The notes beneath the pieces are model-generated. The model searched no databases and had not been told where the DNA came from. It was given only the letters and a program-made list of their open reading frames with translations. Shown piece by piece: positions 1 to 11,800 of a stretch of 64,000 nucleotides of DNA (position 1 is its first letter; every line of letters begins with the position of its first letter). The DNA is from Canna indica (Eukaryota > Streptophyta > Magnoliopsida > Zingiberales > Cannaceae). The translations under genes and the position numbers were made by a program. The stretch is from assembly GCA_034359265.1 (NCBI GenBank), contig CP136893.1, positions 46,077,501-46,141,500 of the forward strand, read 5' to 3'.

Positions 1-40
1 TGAAATTAGTTCCTTGTTGTCTTGTTAATATATTATCCAG

Positions 41-3000
41 TTGGTACATATGAAGAATATTTAAAATGGTTCGATGATCAAATAGACGTCGAACTACCAT
101 ATTACCTCCTCGACAAGTTTCGTCAGCGGCAAATCCAGTAATTACATATATGTTTAATTACTAATTATATTTATGCTAATGATGTTTGAAGCTCACATTA
201 TCATCTTTTTGTACAACTTAATATCAGTAGTAGCAAAGATGAAAATGATTTGCATCCTAGACATTTTCCATGCAATATAACTCTCATGCAATTACCAACA
301 ACAGGAGCTGAGAATAATGAAAATTCTTCATCTGAAAGCCTAAAACCATCCCAATTAGAGGAACCGGAAAATTATCATGAGTTACCAACAACAAGAGCTG
401 AAAATAGTGAGAATTCTTCATCCGAAGATGAAGACTATTGTACAGTTAGTGAAAGTGACGATGATGTTTTGTCTAGTGAATACGAAGAATTAAGTGATGA
501 AGAATATGTGACCATTAGAGAGTTGAAGAAGGAGAAATGCAGACTTGATGACAGTGCACCTAATCTTGAGAACTTGGACGATGTTATACCGATCACAGTT
601 GAATATAGACATGATGACAACTTAACTAATGAGGTGCCCATTAGACTCTCATGAAGATGAAGACGCAAATGCAATTCCACTTGACAGTAATCAAGGTGTT
701 GTACAAGAAGATGAAGATGCACTTGAAAGCTTACATGCAGCCGAGATAGCAATTAGTGATTATGAGGAAAGTGAAGATGAAATCATTACACCGAAGACTA
801 GTCAAGAAGGTGTAGAGGAGGTGCCAAGGAAGAATGTGCACATGAGGAAAAAAATTCGTAGGAAAATATATAATCCAAAATGTGATGTGAAGGATGTAAA
901 ATTATCACTTGGGATGGAATTTGGGTCCAATGCCCAGTTTAAAGAAGTCATTCAAAGTTATTGTATTGCAAATGGCTATAACATTAGATGGACCAAAAGT
1001 TGTCCGCAAAAAATGAAGCCAAGTGTGCTATGGGTTGCCCATGGAGATTATATGGTAGCTGGATGAAGAGAGATTTGACATTCATTGTTAAAAGCTATAA
1101 CGATGAGCACAAATGTTCAAGAAACATGACCAATAGACAAGCCACAACAAGATGGATCTCAAACTATTACGTGGAGAAATTTCGAAGCAATCCTAATTGG
1201 AGTGTGAAAGAAATGGAGAAAGATTTGCTAACCAAGTTTTACCTCAGTATCTCAAGAATGAAAGCTTATAGATCAAAGTGAGAGGCATTATGAAAGCTGC
1301 GAGGATCGGTTGAGGAGCACTATGGAATGCTTGGTCCGTATTTAGAACAACTTCGAATTGTGAACCCGGCGAGCATGTTCAGTATTGTTTGTAAATGAGC
1401 ATTTACAAGTGCACCTCCCGTCATCCAACGTTTGTACATTGGGTTTGATGGACTGAAAAAGGGATTCATGAACGGATGTACACCAATTATCGGATTTGAT
1501 GGATGTTTTTTGAAAACTTTTCTTGGTGGACAACTGCTCTCGGTTATAGGTAGAGACGGCAACAATCAAATGTTCTCAATAGCATGGGCTGTAGTTGAAG
1601 GAGAAAATTATCATGCATGGACTTGTTTTTGGGTATTTTGTTTGATGACCTGGCCATTGACCAAGGATATGGTTTGGCACTTATAAGTGATCAACAAAAA
1701 GTAAGTATATGTTTAGTATGCTATCATATTTCTTATTTAAAAAATAAGTATATGATATACTAATTGGACATTTATTTCTTTTAGGGTTTGGAGTATGCTA
1801 TAAAACAAAGGGTGTCTGGTGCCGAGCATAGAAATTGTGCACGTCATATATATGCAAATTGGAAGAAGAAGCACAATGGGCAGCTCTTAAAATCACTCTT
1901 TTGGAAAGCTGTTAGATGTAGTGTTGAGTCAGATTTCAAGAGGACATTGAATGAACTTCAAGCTACTTCACAAAGTGCATATCAAGATTTTATCGGAATT
2001 GGAGTGACCAAATTTTGCCAAATGTATATCAATACGGGTTGCAAAAGTGATGCAGTAAGCAACAACATCACCGAGACATTCAATGGTTATATTTTGAATG
2101 CAAGATCAAAACCAATTATTGATATGCTCGGAGAAATACATCGTATGTTGATGGCTAGGATGTATTCTAAAAGAGAGATGATGTTGAAAAGCAGTGATAT
2201 TATATGCCTAGACATATGGGAAAAGCTTAAAAAAAATAAGAAGGAAACAACACATTGCCATGTCACGCCTGCAGGGAACATGTTATTTGAGGTTCAACAG
2301 TTTGACAGATCTAATGTTGTTAACTTAATGCACCGTACATGTTCTTGTAGACGTTGGGATATATCTGGAATTCCATGTAATCATGCAATATCATGCATGT
2401 TTTGGTTAAAAGAAGAACCAGAAAATTACATTGACAATTACTTCAAGAAAGACACCTACTTGAAAGCATACGAGTCTTTATTGCAATCTTTCTCTGGGAA
2501 GGATACCTGGCCTGAAGTTGAAGGACCTCATGTGTTGCCACCTCCCGTGAAAAAGATGTCGGGTAGACCGAAAAAAGAACGAAGAAGAGATTTGCATGAA
2601 GATGAATCCACATCAAGACTATTTAGAGAATGCGCAATTATGACTTGTCAGATATGCCATGTAGATGGTCATAATAGAAGAAGATGCCCACTAAGGGGAC
2701 AATCATCATCATCTCATACTCATACAGAGGTTATTGGTTTATAATCAGTACTTTTTTTTTCTAATATATTTGGATCATTTCTAATATTTGATATATGATA
2801 CTAATTATAGGGCCAAGTAAACCAACCAATGTCATCAGGTTCAAGTGGTAGAGGAGGTAGATCTGCTAGAGGGCATAGAAACTCAACTATAAGCACTTAT
2901 TAATAGTAATTTCATTTTATTATTATCATCGATACTATTATCATTAATTAATTAGTTTATGTACTAGGCATTCTATATGGAAAGATCAATAGCCTCACAG

Positions 3001-3324
3001 GATTTTGGAGTTTTCGTTGGCGAAGAAACTGGGAATACATCTTTCAGAGTAAGTTATTGTGGTTTTCCTTTACTGTAATTTTCTTAACAGTAATTTTCCT
3101 TTACTGTTATCATTGATACATACTTATATTGTGGTTTTGCTTAGATATCTAGATCTAGTTTATCCATATGCTCCTCTCGAGGGGAATGGAGTGGGCCTTT
3201 AATTCGAGAACGTGATAGGAGAGCCCAAGTACAAGGATCCCAAACCGAGCCCATGATTCAAGGATCTCAAACTTCACGCATGATTCAAGGGAGCCATAAT
3301 ATGGACCATGATACAAGGATGTGA
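41..3324 (+). pseudogene. mudrA-like: MuDR-type transposase, decayed
   Basis: This is a plant Mutator transposase remnant. In order it shows an acidic N-terminal region (about 250-830), a MuDR DNA-binding domain (about 895-1280), the MULE transposase core (about 1430-1680 and 1785-2250), a SWIM zinc finger with CSCRRW and CNH residues (about 2338-2400) and a CCHC knuckle CQICHVDGHNRRRC (2647-2688). A phase-0 intron at 1701-1784 (GTAAGT to TTTTAG) fits the protein exactly. Weaker exons are proposed at 41-137 and 228 onward, with a further intron at about 2730-2810 and a last exon ending in TGA at 3322-3324. Lesions: a frame change near 630-650, a frameshift in an A-run near 1010, in-frame stops near 1279, 1290 and 1396, and a one-base loss near 1630. 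No intact protein is possible. The lesions are certain; the outer exon limits are tentative. Confidence 0.85.
292..426 (+). repeat. 90-bp period duplication in the acidic transposase N-terminus
   Basis: Two diverged copies of about 45 bp, starting at 292 and 382, both encode a version of LPTT-AEN-ENSSSE. The duplication lengthens the serine- and glutamate-rich N-terminal tail of the transposase. Confidence 0.7.
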
Positions 3325-3336
3325 TTAGCTTAAAAT

Positions 3337-4260
3337 ATTTTTGTGATGGAACAAGGATGTAAAATACTTTAAATACTGATAACTCGGTTTTTGATGTATA
3401 CTGTGTCATACCAAGTTTGATGTACATTTTGATGATAACTCAGTTTGATGTATATTTTGAATACTGATAACTCAGTTTCAGTTAATATTGTTGAAACAGT
3501 ATATAAGAGTTTGATATGTAGCAGTTTTAGTTTGATGTATATAGTTTGATGTGCAGTTTCAGTTTGATATATATAGTTTGATGTGCAGTTTCAGTTTGAT
3601 GTATAGTAAACTGCAGTTTCAGATTGATGTGCAGTTTTAGTTTGATGTATAGTTTGATAACATTAGTGAATATAAATTTCAGTTTGATGTATGGTATACT
3701 GCAGTTTCAGTTTGATGTATGGTATACTACAGTTTCAGTTTGATGTATGGTAACTGTTGAAACTGTAGTATAGTTTGATGTATAACATCAATGAATACTG
3801 TTGAAACTTCAATATGAAACTGCAGTATATAACATTAGTGAATACTACAGTTTATGAGTTTATAGAGGATCTCAAACTTACTTATTGATACTGTAGTGTA
3901 TCAATATAGTGCAGTAAACTAAAACTGCAATTATACTATGAATTGATACAGCGCTCAGTGAATAATGTTGAAACTGCTGGTTGACACCCGAAGTTAACTT
4001 CAATTATATCAGTATAACATCAGTGAATACTGTTGAAACTGCAGTATAGTTTGATGTATAACATCAGTGAATACTGTTGAAACTTCAATATGAAACTGCA
4101 GTATATAACATTAATTAGTTAATATTGCAGTTTATGAGTTTATAGAGGATCTCAAACTTACTTATTGATACTGCAGTGTATCAGTATAGTGCAGTAAACT
4201 GAAACTTCAATTACTTATTGATACTGCAGTATATAGAGGATCTCAAACAACTTGAGTTCA
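3337..4260. repeat. Degenerate minisatellite plus a 165-bp duplication
   Basis: The segment is built from variants of CAGTTTCAGTTTGATGTAT and its complement, spaced about 18-30 bp apart. A longer block at about 3763-3925 is repeated at about 4040-4208 with a few differences. No coding frame is convincing. It separates the 3 prime ends of two convergent genes inside the MULE. Confidence 0.75.
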
Positions 4261-4465
4261 TCAACTACTTCATTTTCATCGGTTTATGAGTTTGATCATT
4301 TAATCTACAAACTGATAATTTGAACATTTATCTAAAATTTACAATATATGAGTATATCAATCAGTAAACTCATTTGATCAATAACTAAAATTTACAATAT
4401 ATGAGTATATCAACTGCCATTGACCGGAACAAGTTGCAAAATAGATATATTACAACCAAACTCTC

Positions 4466-5005
4466 TCATAAACCATGAAAAAAATTGGACCAAGTACCCA
4501 AGCATACAACAACACAAGCACCAAGTAAGTACATATTGTAGGTCTTCATTCTTTCATACATCAATTTCATTCCTCTATTTTTTTCCTGCAGCTTCTTTTT
4601 CTCCTTTTCGAGTCTACCTATCTTTTCATCATACATCAATAGTTTCTGAATAAGAATATCATTCTTTTGCTCTAGCAGTTTGACTTGATGTTGGAGATTG
4701 TCTTTTTCACTTGTTAATTTTTGAAGTGTTTCCTTCACTGGACCAGAATATTCGAGATCATACCAAATGAAAAAACCACAATCATTGTCCTACATAGGAG
4801 GGAGAGTTAGTTAATATTTCAAGTAGTTATAATATTGACAGTATAGTTACCTTCCAATGCATGCATCTCCAAAAACGTCTTTAGGATTTTTCTTGGTATG
4901 TGAAGTGAATAGGGATGCTGCGACGTTATGGTGACAACAAGGTGAAAAAATTAATGAGGTTATAGTTACTTCATCAATATTGGTTGATGATGAGTTTGAT
5001 GTCAT
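4466..5005 (-). pseudogene. GRF-type zinc-finger, coiled-coil, single-TM protein, frameshifted
   Basis: Read on the minus strand, exon 1 (5005-4851) starts at ATG and encodes a serine-rich lead and half of a GRF-type zinc finger. A plausible intron runs from GT at 4850 to AG just before about 4792. Exon 2 continues with DNDCGFFIWYDLEYS, the typical second half of the finger. It then has a long charged coiled coil (KETLQKL to about KKLQEKNRGMK) and a C-terminal hydrophobic segment LLGACVVVCLGTW that looks like a tail anchor. The frame of exon 1 joins exon 2 only if one base is missing near 4874, in the run coding for NPK-RRF, so the gene is broken. The domain order resembles the multicopy plant At4g04775-like family. 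Cellular role unknown. It converges on the transposase gene and lies inside the MULE right end. Confidence 0.75.
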
Positions 5006-5699
5006 TATTATTCAAAAATAATTAATCTGTAGGAACACAAACATTGATGAAAAATTATTAAAGAATATTATGAAAAATTAATCTGTAACACGTTGATGAA
5101 AAATTATGTACAAACATTTGTGAAGTACAAAACCTAAATAGCAGTGAATGAAGTATATCAACTGTATACCTAAAACCCAAATGAAGTACAAAACCCTAAA
5201 CCCTAGTTTTAAACAAATGTGTTATCTGATATGAAAAAATAGCAGTGAATGAAGTTTGTTACCGACAATATGCGAGGGATGATGATTCGAGTAGGGAATA
5301 GTTGCCGACAGCACCGATAGTCCTCCAATGAAGCCGCAAGGAAGAAGATAAAGCTCGATGAGGAAGAAGATAAAACCTAGCGAGGAAGAAGATAAAACCA
5401 TGCGGAAGAAGATAAAGCCTCGACGATTTGCGAGATGAAGCTGCGAGAGAAGATGATTCGGCCTGTGGGGAAGGAAAGAAAGGAGGGAAGTGCGGAAAGG
5501 GAAGCTCTTATGTCGCAGCTGCAACGAAAAGGGGAAGGAGATTTTTTAACCCGACGATGAGAGGATTTGATAATGTATTTTCTTCAATTCTTTATTCTGG
5601 TGTAATTTTTTTAATTTTGTTGCTGACATGGCATTGGATGGATTTTTAAACATATTATATGGTTTCTGGTCCACGTGTGCAATGCCACATCATCAAATA
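5006..5699. other. Non-coding leader region inside the MULE
   Basis: This region lies between the GRF-finger start and the terminal repeat. Short open frames occur on both strands but none resembles a known protein. The distal part (5250-5540) is GC-richer and contains a short minisatellite. It probably holds the promoter and 5 prime UTR of the minus-strand gene; this is inference. Confidence 0.4.
5331..5425. repeat. Short GAAGAAGATAAA minisatellite
   Basis: Four consecutive units of roughly 22-28 bp each contain GGAAGAAGATAAA followed by a variable tail. Confidence 0.7.
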
Positions 5700-5838
5700 A
5701 ATGGTAAAATTCACGGTGATTTGACGACGGGATATTATTGAAATAAATTAAAAATCAGAGTATAAATTGATACAACTGAAAGTTTGGGTCAAAATTAGGA
5801 ATACCCCTAAAGTTTAGGATATATAGTGTAATTTGCCC
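5700..5838 (-). repeat. Right terminal inverted repeat of the MULE
   Basis: Read from the outside inward it begins GGGCAAATTACACTATATAT and continues with segments resembling ATTCCTAATTTTGACCC, a composition shared with other plant MULE ends. The partner copy would lie left of position 1. Confidence 0.6.
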
Positions 5839-5885
5839 TTTAATCAAAGACTTTGCAGCTCCTTTTGTTGAACTTGACATCTAGA

Positions 5886-7297
5886 TTAATTATGGTCACA
5901 TAATTGACTGATACTCACAAGATTTGCCTTGAGATCATCCACTAGTAGAACATCTTTTAACCCGGAAATTGCTAAAACATTGAGAATTCCAACTCCTAAG
6001 ATATTTTCATGTCTTTCATCTCCAATGGTTACAGTTGCACCTTCATGTTCCTGAATATTTTTTAGATTTTCTGAATTCCCTATCATATGCTGAGATCAAC
6101 CACTGTCGAAATACCATGATCCAAGAGAAGAAATAGTCGTTGACATAAAAGTAACTTTATAGCTAAGTCAACTTTTCTTACCCAAACTTGTTAGAACTTC
6201 TGTTTAGAAGAGCCTTCATGCTTCTTTCTCTTTAGCTTATGGGCAAGCTTGAAACAATTTGCAATTATGTGTCCTCTACACTTGCAGTAGAAACATATGG
6301 GCACTTTTCTTCTCTTCCAAGTAGTGAACCGTTGATTTTTTAGAAGCCTTTAAAAAAGTTCTTCACGGGCAGATGATACTGGAGTTTTGACTGTCCCGAC
6401 TTTATGTATCCAAGTGCAGCATGGTTAGACTGAGATTTTCCTACACTCAAAATTTCATTTAGAGTACTAGTGGAATTCATCATTTTGGCTTCTTTCTTTA
6501 CCTTTTCAAGTTCTGAAATCAACTTGGATTCTTTGTCAGAATTCTCACCAATCTGACTTTTGTAGGTTTCGACTTCCTCCTCAAGTTTCTTCTTTTCTTA
6601 AATCAAAAATTTATTTTGATTTATGAGGGTCTTGTTGAAAGTTGTCACTTCAACCTATTTATCAAACATCTCTTGATAGGCTTCTTCACGACTATCAACA
6701 CATTGAATCTTGTTATCATCATCCTCAGTGTTTAGAATACAAACGGCTTGAACGGTGTCAACTATGCAGGCAGCAAAAGCTCTATAATTTTTTTGCTCAA
6801 ATTCTTTTTCATCATCTTCTTCATCATCATCACTCCAAGTAGTTGTAAAAGACTTCTTGAGATTTCTCTGTAAATTAGGACATTCAGACCTGACATGTCC
6901 ATATCCTTCGCATTCAAAATAATGAACATATATATTTAAACTTATGCTTAAGATCAAATCTATCAATAGAAGATTGACTTCTTCTATTTTCCTTAAAAGA
7001 TGAACCTGTTTTGGATCTGGTAGAACTGGATGGTTGAAACTACTGTCTGAACTATACATTCTGATTCTGCTTGTTCTTGGCTCTTAGAAATCTTCTGAAA
7101 TTCTTTGTCATCTCTTCTTCTGAACAATCTTCAGATTTGTTCTTATATTCAGTAGCATTGAAATCAAAGTTTCTCCTTTTCTCTTTGTAAGAGTACTTCT
7201 TAGACAATTCCAACTTAGAAGTTTCCAATTTTCCAATCAATGTGTCAAGAGTAAAAAAAGAGGGATCATGAACTTCTCCTATAGCAGTAGCTTTCAT
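5886..7297 (-). pseudogene. Ty1/Copia gag-protease fragment
   Basis: Minus-strand pieces read, in element order: the back half of gag with lysine- and glutamate-rich text (7297-7052), a zinc-knuckle-like HVRSECPNLQ region followed by an acidic DDDEEDDEKEFEQ stretch (about 6900-6780), further gag coiled coil (6522-6340), a second CCHC knuckle CFYCKCRGHIIANC (about 6290-6250), and the protease/pre-integrase segment ending in VLLVDDLKANLVSISQLCDHN (about 5955-5888). The protease motif reads WYFDSG then a stop where Cys is expected (near 6107). There are several frame changes and no LTRs, reverse transcriptase or integrase beside it, so this is a truncated, dead fragment. Confidence 0.85.
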
Positions 7298-7394
7298 GTC
7301 AAATTTTGTATTGATATTGATATATCAATATAGGGATAATGATGTGGTATATATATATTCCTGTGGATATATATTGTATATATATGTGTATTTA

Positions 7395-8600
7395 TTTATA
7401 CCTATTTTGTGGAGTTGATCATTCATTTGGTGGAGTCATAGTCATCATGGACTAGGCGTTTTGTGGAGTAACGATTGGGCTAGGCGTTTGTGGAGTAATG
7501 GCGCACTATGTCTGTTATGTCTTATGGGTTGTGCGTTCTATTTATATAAAATGATAGAGAATGTGTGGATTCTTTATCCACTCCTATGCATTAAAATAGG
7601 GTTGTCGAAATTCTAAGGATAATTACTTAAATATATAATTATGCACTTTATCTCATTTGTGATCAATTCTAAAATATTACCAGATTATATTCCGAACTTT
7701 GACATTTGTCTCAATTACATCCTTCCATAAACTCTCTGTTAGCAGCACCATTAAGGCGATGATGTGGCGCTTTGACGTAGATTAAAATAATATTTTTTAA
7801 TTTAAAAAAATATAAAAAAATCAATTTAATTTATATTAAATAATATAAATTAATATTTTATATTTTATATTAAATAATCACTCCGAGCCATGTCGATGGT
7901 GAACATTGAGTGATATTTTAATATAAAATATAAAATAATATTTTATATTATTTAATATAAATTTATATAATTTTTTATATTTTTTAAATAAAAATATTAT
8001 TTTAATTCACGTCGGAGTGCCACATCATCGCCTTAACGGTACTGCTGATGGAGAGTTGACGGAAAGATAGAATTGAGACAAATGTCAGAGTTCGGAATAC
8101 AATTTGATAATATTTTAAAATTGGCCACAAATGAGACAAAGTGCATAGTTCATGATACATTTAGGTAATTATCCAAATTCTAATGAGATTGTTCTATTGA
8201 TAGTGTGTGGATTGCAGGCAACAAATTAAACTTCTACAAAAAATTTCAAATCAAGGTTGGATTTGGGCTGTTGAACTCGCTACAACAGGAAGAACGTGTG
8301 GAGTGCATAATTCTATGATTGAGTTGTCGTAAAGAGGCAAGTGGTTAGTACTTGTACTTGTACTTGTAAAGATGTGTTTTGTTATTTTTCGATTCACTTT
8401 AGTACAGAAAGAAGAATTTATACTGTTTGAAATCTCTTGTAGTATATTTTATTGATAGTGGATTGGACATTTGTCTGGTGAGGACCCCGCAGATTAGGTG
8501 ATCATTGTTACTGAACTGTGTAAATAAATTTCTTATGTATTTGTATGTTTCTATGTTAATTTTTATATCGGTTATTCACTTTGTCTTAAACCAATTCTAG
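7395..8600 (+). mobile_element. Copia LTR fragment split by a MITE
   Basis: The parts at 7395-7616 and 8175-8600 match, block by block, the DNA at about 62700-63420. Shared pieces include TTTGTGGAGT-rich text, a GAGAGGCAAG-like block, AGTGGATTG, and GCAGATTAGGTGA followed by CTGAACTGTGTAAA-like sequence. At the other site the same text lies immediately upstream of a Copia gag start, so it is probably the end of an LTR. No coding sequence is present. Confidence 0.6.
7617..8174. mobile_element. 558-bp Mutator-type MITE, 9-bp target duplication
   Basis: Long inverted arms (about 7617-7800 and 7990-8174) face each other around an AT-rich, itself palindromic centre. Both ends start GGATAATTAC when read inward. 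The flanks AAATTCTAA at 7608-7616 and 8175-8183 are identical, and a 9-bp duplication is the Mutator hallmark. There is no coding capacity. It interrupts the LTR fragment around it. Confidence 0.93.
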
Positions 8601-8868
8601 TATTAGGTGCAACTTAATACCCAATTGACTAATAATAAAAAGCTTCCATCGAGACAACATGACAAATGATATTTGTATTTGCTTTATAGGGATTTCTATA
8701 GAGTCAAATTCGATTGTAATTATACAGTAATTGTACTCAATATACAGCATATGCTCTTTGAGCTTAATCACCTATAACAAACCTAAACCACACCTATGCC
8801 ATCCTCCACTATGCCATCCTCCACCTCCTTGTCTTTACCTCCAGTACGTGTCATTCCCCGCAAAAGCT
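8601..8868. other. Short spacer 3 prime of the receptor-kinase gene
   Basis: AT-rich DNA with no recognised coding signal. It presumably contains the 3 prime UTR and polyadenylation region of the minus-strand kinase gene. Confidence 0.4.
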
Positions 8869-11800
8869 CTATCTGCCGGCTTCCTCTAGCATCTGGACCA
8901 TCGTTCTCATCGACGGCCGGATTGTCGGCAGCCTCTCAGTGCACAACACTGCGACTCTCAGCACCTTGACGGCCTCTTCCATGGCCCATGTGGGTATTCG
9001 CTTGTCCACCAGACCCATCACGCTCTCCCTACTCTCCATCCTCCTCGATGCCCAATAGATGATATCTTTGTTCTCACCATACTCTGCCTCTATTGGTAGT
9101 CTCCCCGTCACTAGCTCCATCAGCACCACTCCAAAACTGTACACGTCACTCTTCTCGTTCACCTTCCATGTGTACGCATATTCTATCCTTCCAAAAACAG
9201 AGGAATAAGCTTCAACTTTGAATTTTATTACATTATTCTGGAAAATTAATAGAATAATTTAATTTCCGAATGATTCTAAGAACTTTCTACATCAAAAATT
9301 CCTTCTTTTTCAAATGTTATTGAAGATGCAACAAAGTGAAGAAAGAGAGATAAATTTGTATAGTTGGTTGGAATATTCTGCTAAAAGACGAGTAGATGGA
9401 TAAATTGGCATTTCTTATTAAATAGAGAGACAATTCACCTGGTGCGATGTAGCCGTGGGTGCCGGCGATGACATGGGTAGAAGAGATGTCCTTTGCTCCA
9501 CCGGCGGCTGAGTGTAGCACCTTGGCGAGGCCGAAGTCCGCGATGCGGGGCTTGAGCCACTCGTCGAGTAGGATATTGCTGGACTTCACGTCTCGGTGCA
9601 GAATGGGGCGGTCCCAGCCGTGGTGGAGGTATTCCAGCCCCCTCGCCGCCCCCATTGCAATCTCGTACCTCTCTTCCCACCCCAATTGCCTGGCCTTACC
9701 TGGCAGCGCAGGCCCGTGTAGCCGATCCCAAAGGCTCCCGTTCGGCAGGTGCTCGTACACCAGTAGGCTGGACTCCTCACTGGTTATGCTGCAGTACAGC
9801 TTCACCAAGTTGACATGTCGAACCGCACTGAGTGTCGCGACCTCCGCCTCGAACTCCCTCGCTGCTGGCCTCCTTCGCCTTCGTGACCCTAGCATCGCCG
9901 CGGTCGTCCGCTCCTTCATGCCGTCCACCGGCGTGTTCCATATGTGCTTCACCGCCATCACCTCCCCGCTTTCCAACTCCACGCGGTATACCTCCCCGGA
10001 GCCGCCCTTTCCAATGAGGTTCTCCGGCTTGATCGCGTTGACAATCTCCTGCTCATCGAACGTTACGATTCGGAACGATTTCATGTCCCACGAGGGGTCC
10101 TTGACGATAGCCGGGTGGTCGCCGCAGCCATCGGCTTGGCGCTTCCTGATGACGATATAGAGGCCGATGCAGGCCAGGATGACTACGGCGGCGGCGAGGA
10201 AGGACGTCATCATGATGCTGAGCTCCTCCGAAGAGCTCCTCTTGACGGCAGAGCATTGCCTTAGCGATCGGAGACTGTTGGTGCCGCCGCCGAGGATGCA
10301 GAGTCCGGGATTCCCGACAAAACTACCATTGTAGGCAGAAATGCCGAGCGCCGCCGGGATGGCACCAGTAAGATGGTTGTTGGAGAGATCGAGGGCGGAG
10401 AGCTTCAGCGTAGATAGGCTCGCAGGGATAGTGCCATAGAGCTCGTTGTTCGAGAGATCAAGCGAATTGAGCCTCGTCAGTTCGCCAAGGCTCGCCGGGA
10501 TTGGCCTGGAGAGATTGTTCGCACTGAAATCGATGGAGTTCAATGAGACACATGAGCCGATTGCATCTGGGATCGCACCAGAGAAGGAGTTGCTCTCCAA
10601 ATTCAGACTTTGGAGGTTCTTCAGCTCCCTAATGCTCGCCGGGATCTCGCCCGAGAAATGATTATACGATAAATCCATGTTCACGATCGACGCTGCCCCT
10701 CCAATCTCTGGCGGTAACATGCTGGAGAACCTGTTCTTGTTGAGGTACAGCTGGAACAGAGACTTAGCCCTGCCGATCCCAGGCGCTATCGGGCCTTCAA
10801 ACTGGTTGCTGGCGAGGTCGATTATGTTCAAATTGGGCAAGCTCCAGAGCCCGGCGGGAACCACACCGGAGAGCGAATTCTTGCTCACCCTGAACCGAAT
10901 CAAGGAAGAGCATTTGGCGTAGCTCACCGGAATCTCACCAGTGAAGTTGTTCTCTAGCATCAGAAGCCTCTTCATTGTCCCTCTCCGGCACATGTCCGGC
11001 GGGATCTCGCCAGTTAAAAAGTTAGTTGACACGTCGATGAAATCGAACTCTGCCCAGCTCCCAAGCTTCGGCGGGAGCTTCCCGTTGAGTCTGTTCATGT
11101 AGAGAGATAAGTTTGTGAGATGCTCGAACTCCCCGAACTCGGGGGGCAGCTCGCTGCTGAGATCATTCATGAAAAGCTGAAGCGAGACGAGGTTCTTCAA
11201 GCTCCGGAGCTCAAAGAGGTCGCCCTCCAGTTTGTTCATAGACGCATCGAAGTAGGCCAACCGGGAGAGGTTCCCAAACCGGGCTGGGATCCTTCCAGTG
11301 AGCGAATTGTTGTAAAGCTCGAGCATCCAGAGGTTGGAGAGCCTCGTGATCTCCAGCGGGATCACGCCAGTGAGGAAATTGTCGGCGAGCTCGAGGTCGA
11401 CGAGTTCCGTTAAGTTCCCAATGGACGGTGGGATCTCGCCATGGATGTTGCAGACAGAGAGGAAGAGCGAATTGAGCTTGGTCAAGGTGGTCACGACCTC
11501 CGGGAAGTTACTGGGATCGAAGGAGTTATCCCCGAGGGTGAGAACCTCCAGCGCCGTCAAATTGGCAAGCGAGCCCCACGGGAAGACGCCGGTAAAGGCG
11601 TTGCCAGAGAGGTTCAAGACCTCGAGTTGGCTCAGCAGGGACAAGTCAGGAACTTCTCCGGAGAAATGATTTGCTGCGAGGTCAAGGCGGCGGAGGTGGA
11701 TGCAATTGCGGAGGTCGGCGGACATGCCTCCGGAGAGGGAGTTGGAGCCGAGGGAGAGAGCGGAGAGGGAGGCGAGGTTGCAGAGTGAACCAAAGGGTAC

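Larger units (their letters stand above)
1..5838 (+). mobile_element. Mutator-like element (MULE), right part, open at left edge
   Basis: This stretch holds a mudrA-like transposase remnant on the plus strand, a repeat-rich spacer, a convergent GRF-zinc-finger gene remnant on the minus strand, and a right terminal inverted repeat ending at about 5838. Read inward on the minus strand, the terminus starts GGGCAAATTACACTATATAT, a pattern typical of plant MULE ends. The left end lies outside the window, so the target duplication cannot be tested; the nine bases after the right end are TTTAATCAA. The membership of the convergent gene is inferred from its position between the transposase and the terminus. 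Confidence 0.7.

Noticed and set aside
3155..3427. 90-codon minus-strand frame
   Set aside because: It is antisense to the last transposase exon and the start of the minisatellite, with no family resemblance.
9459..10160. 233-codon open frame on the plus strand
   Set aside because: It is the antisense of the receptor-kinase exon. Its length comes from high GC at third positions, and it resembles no protein family.
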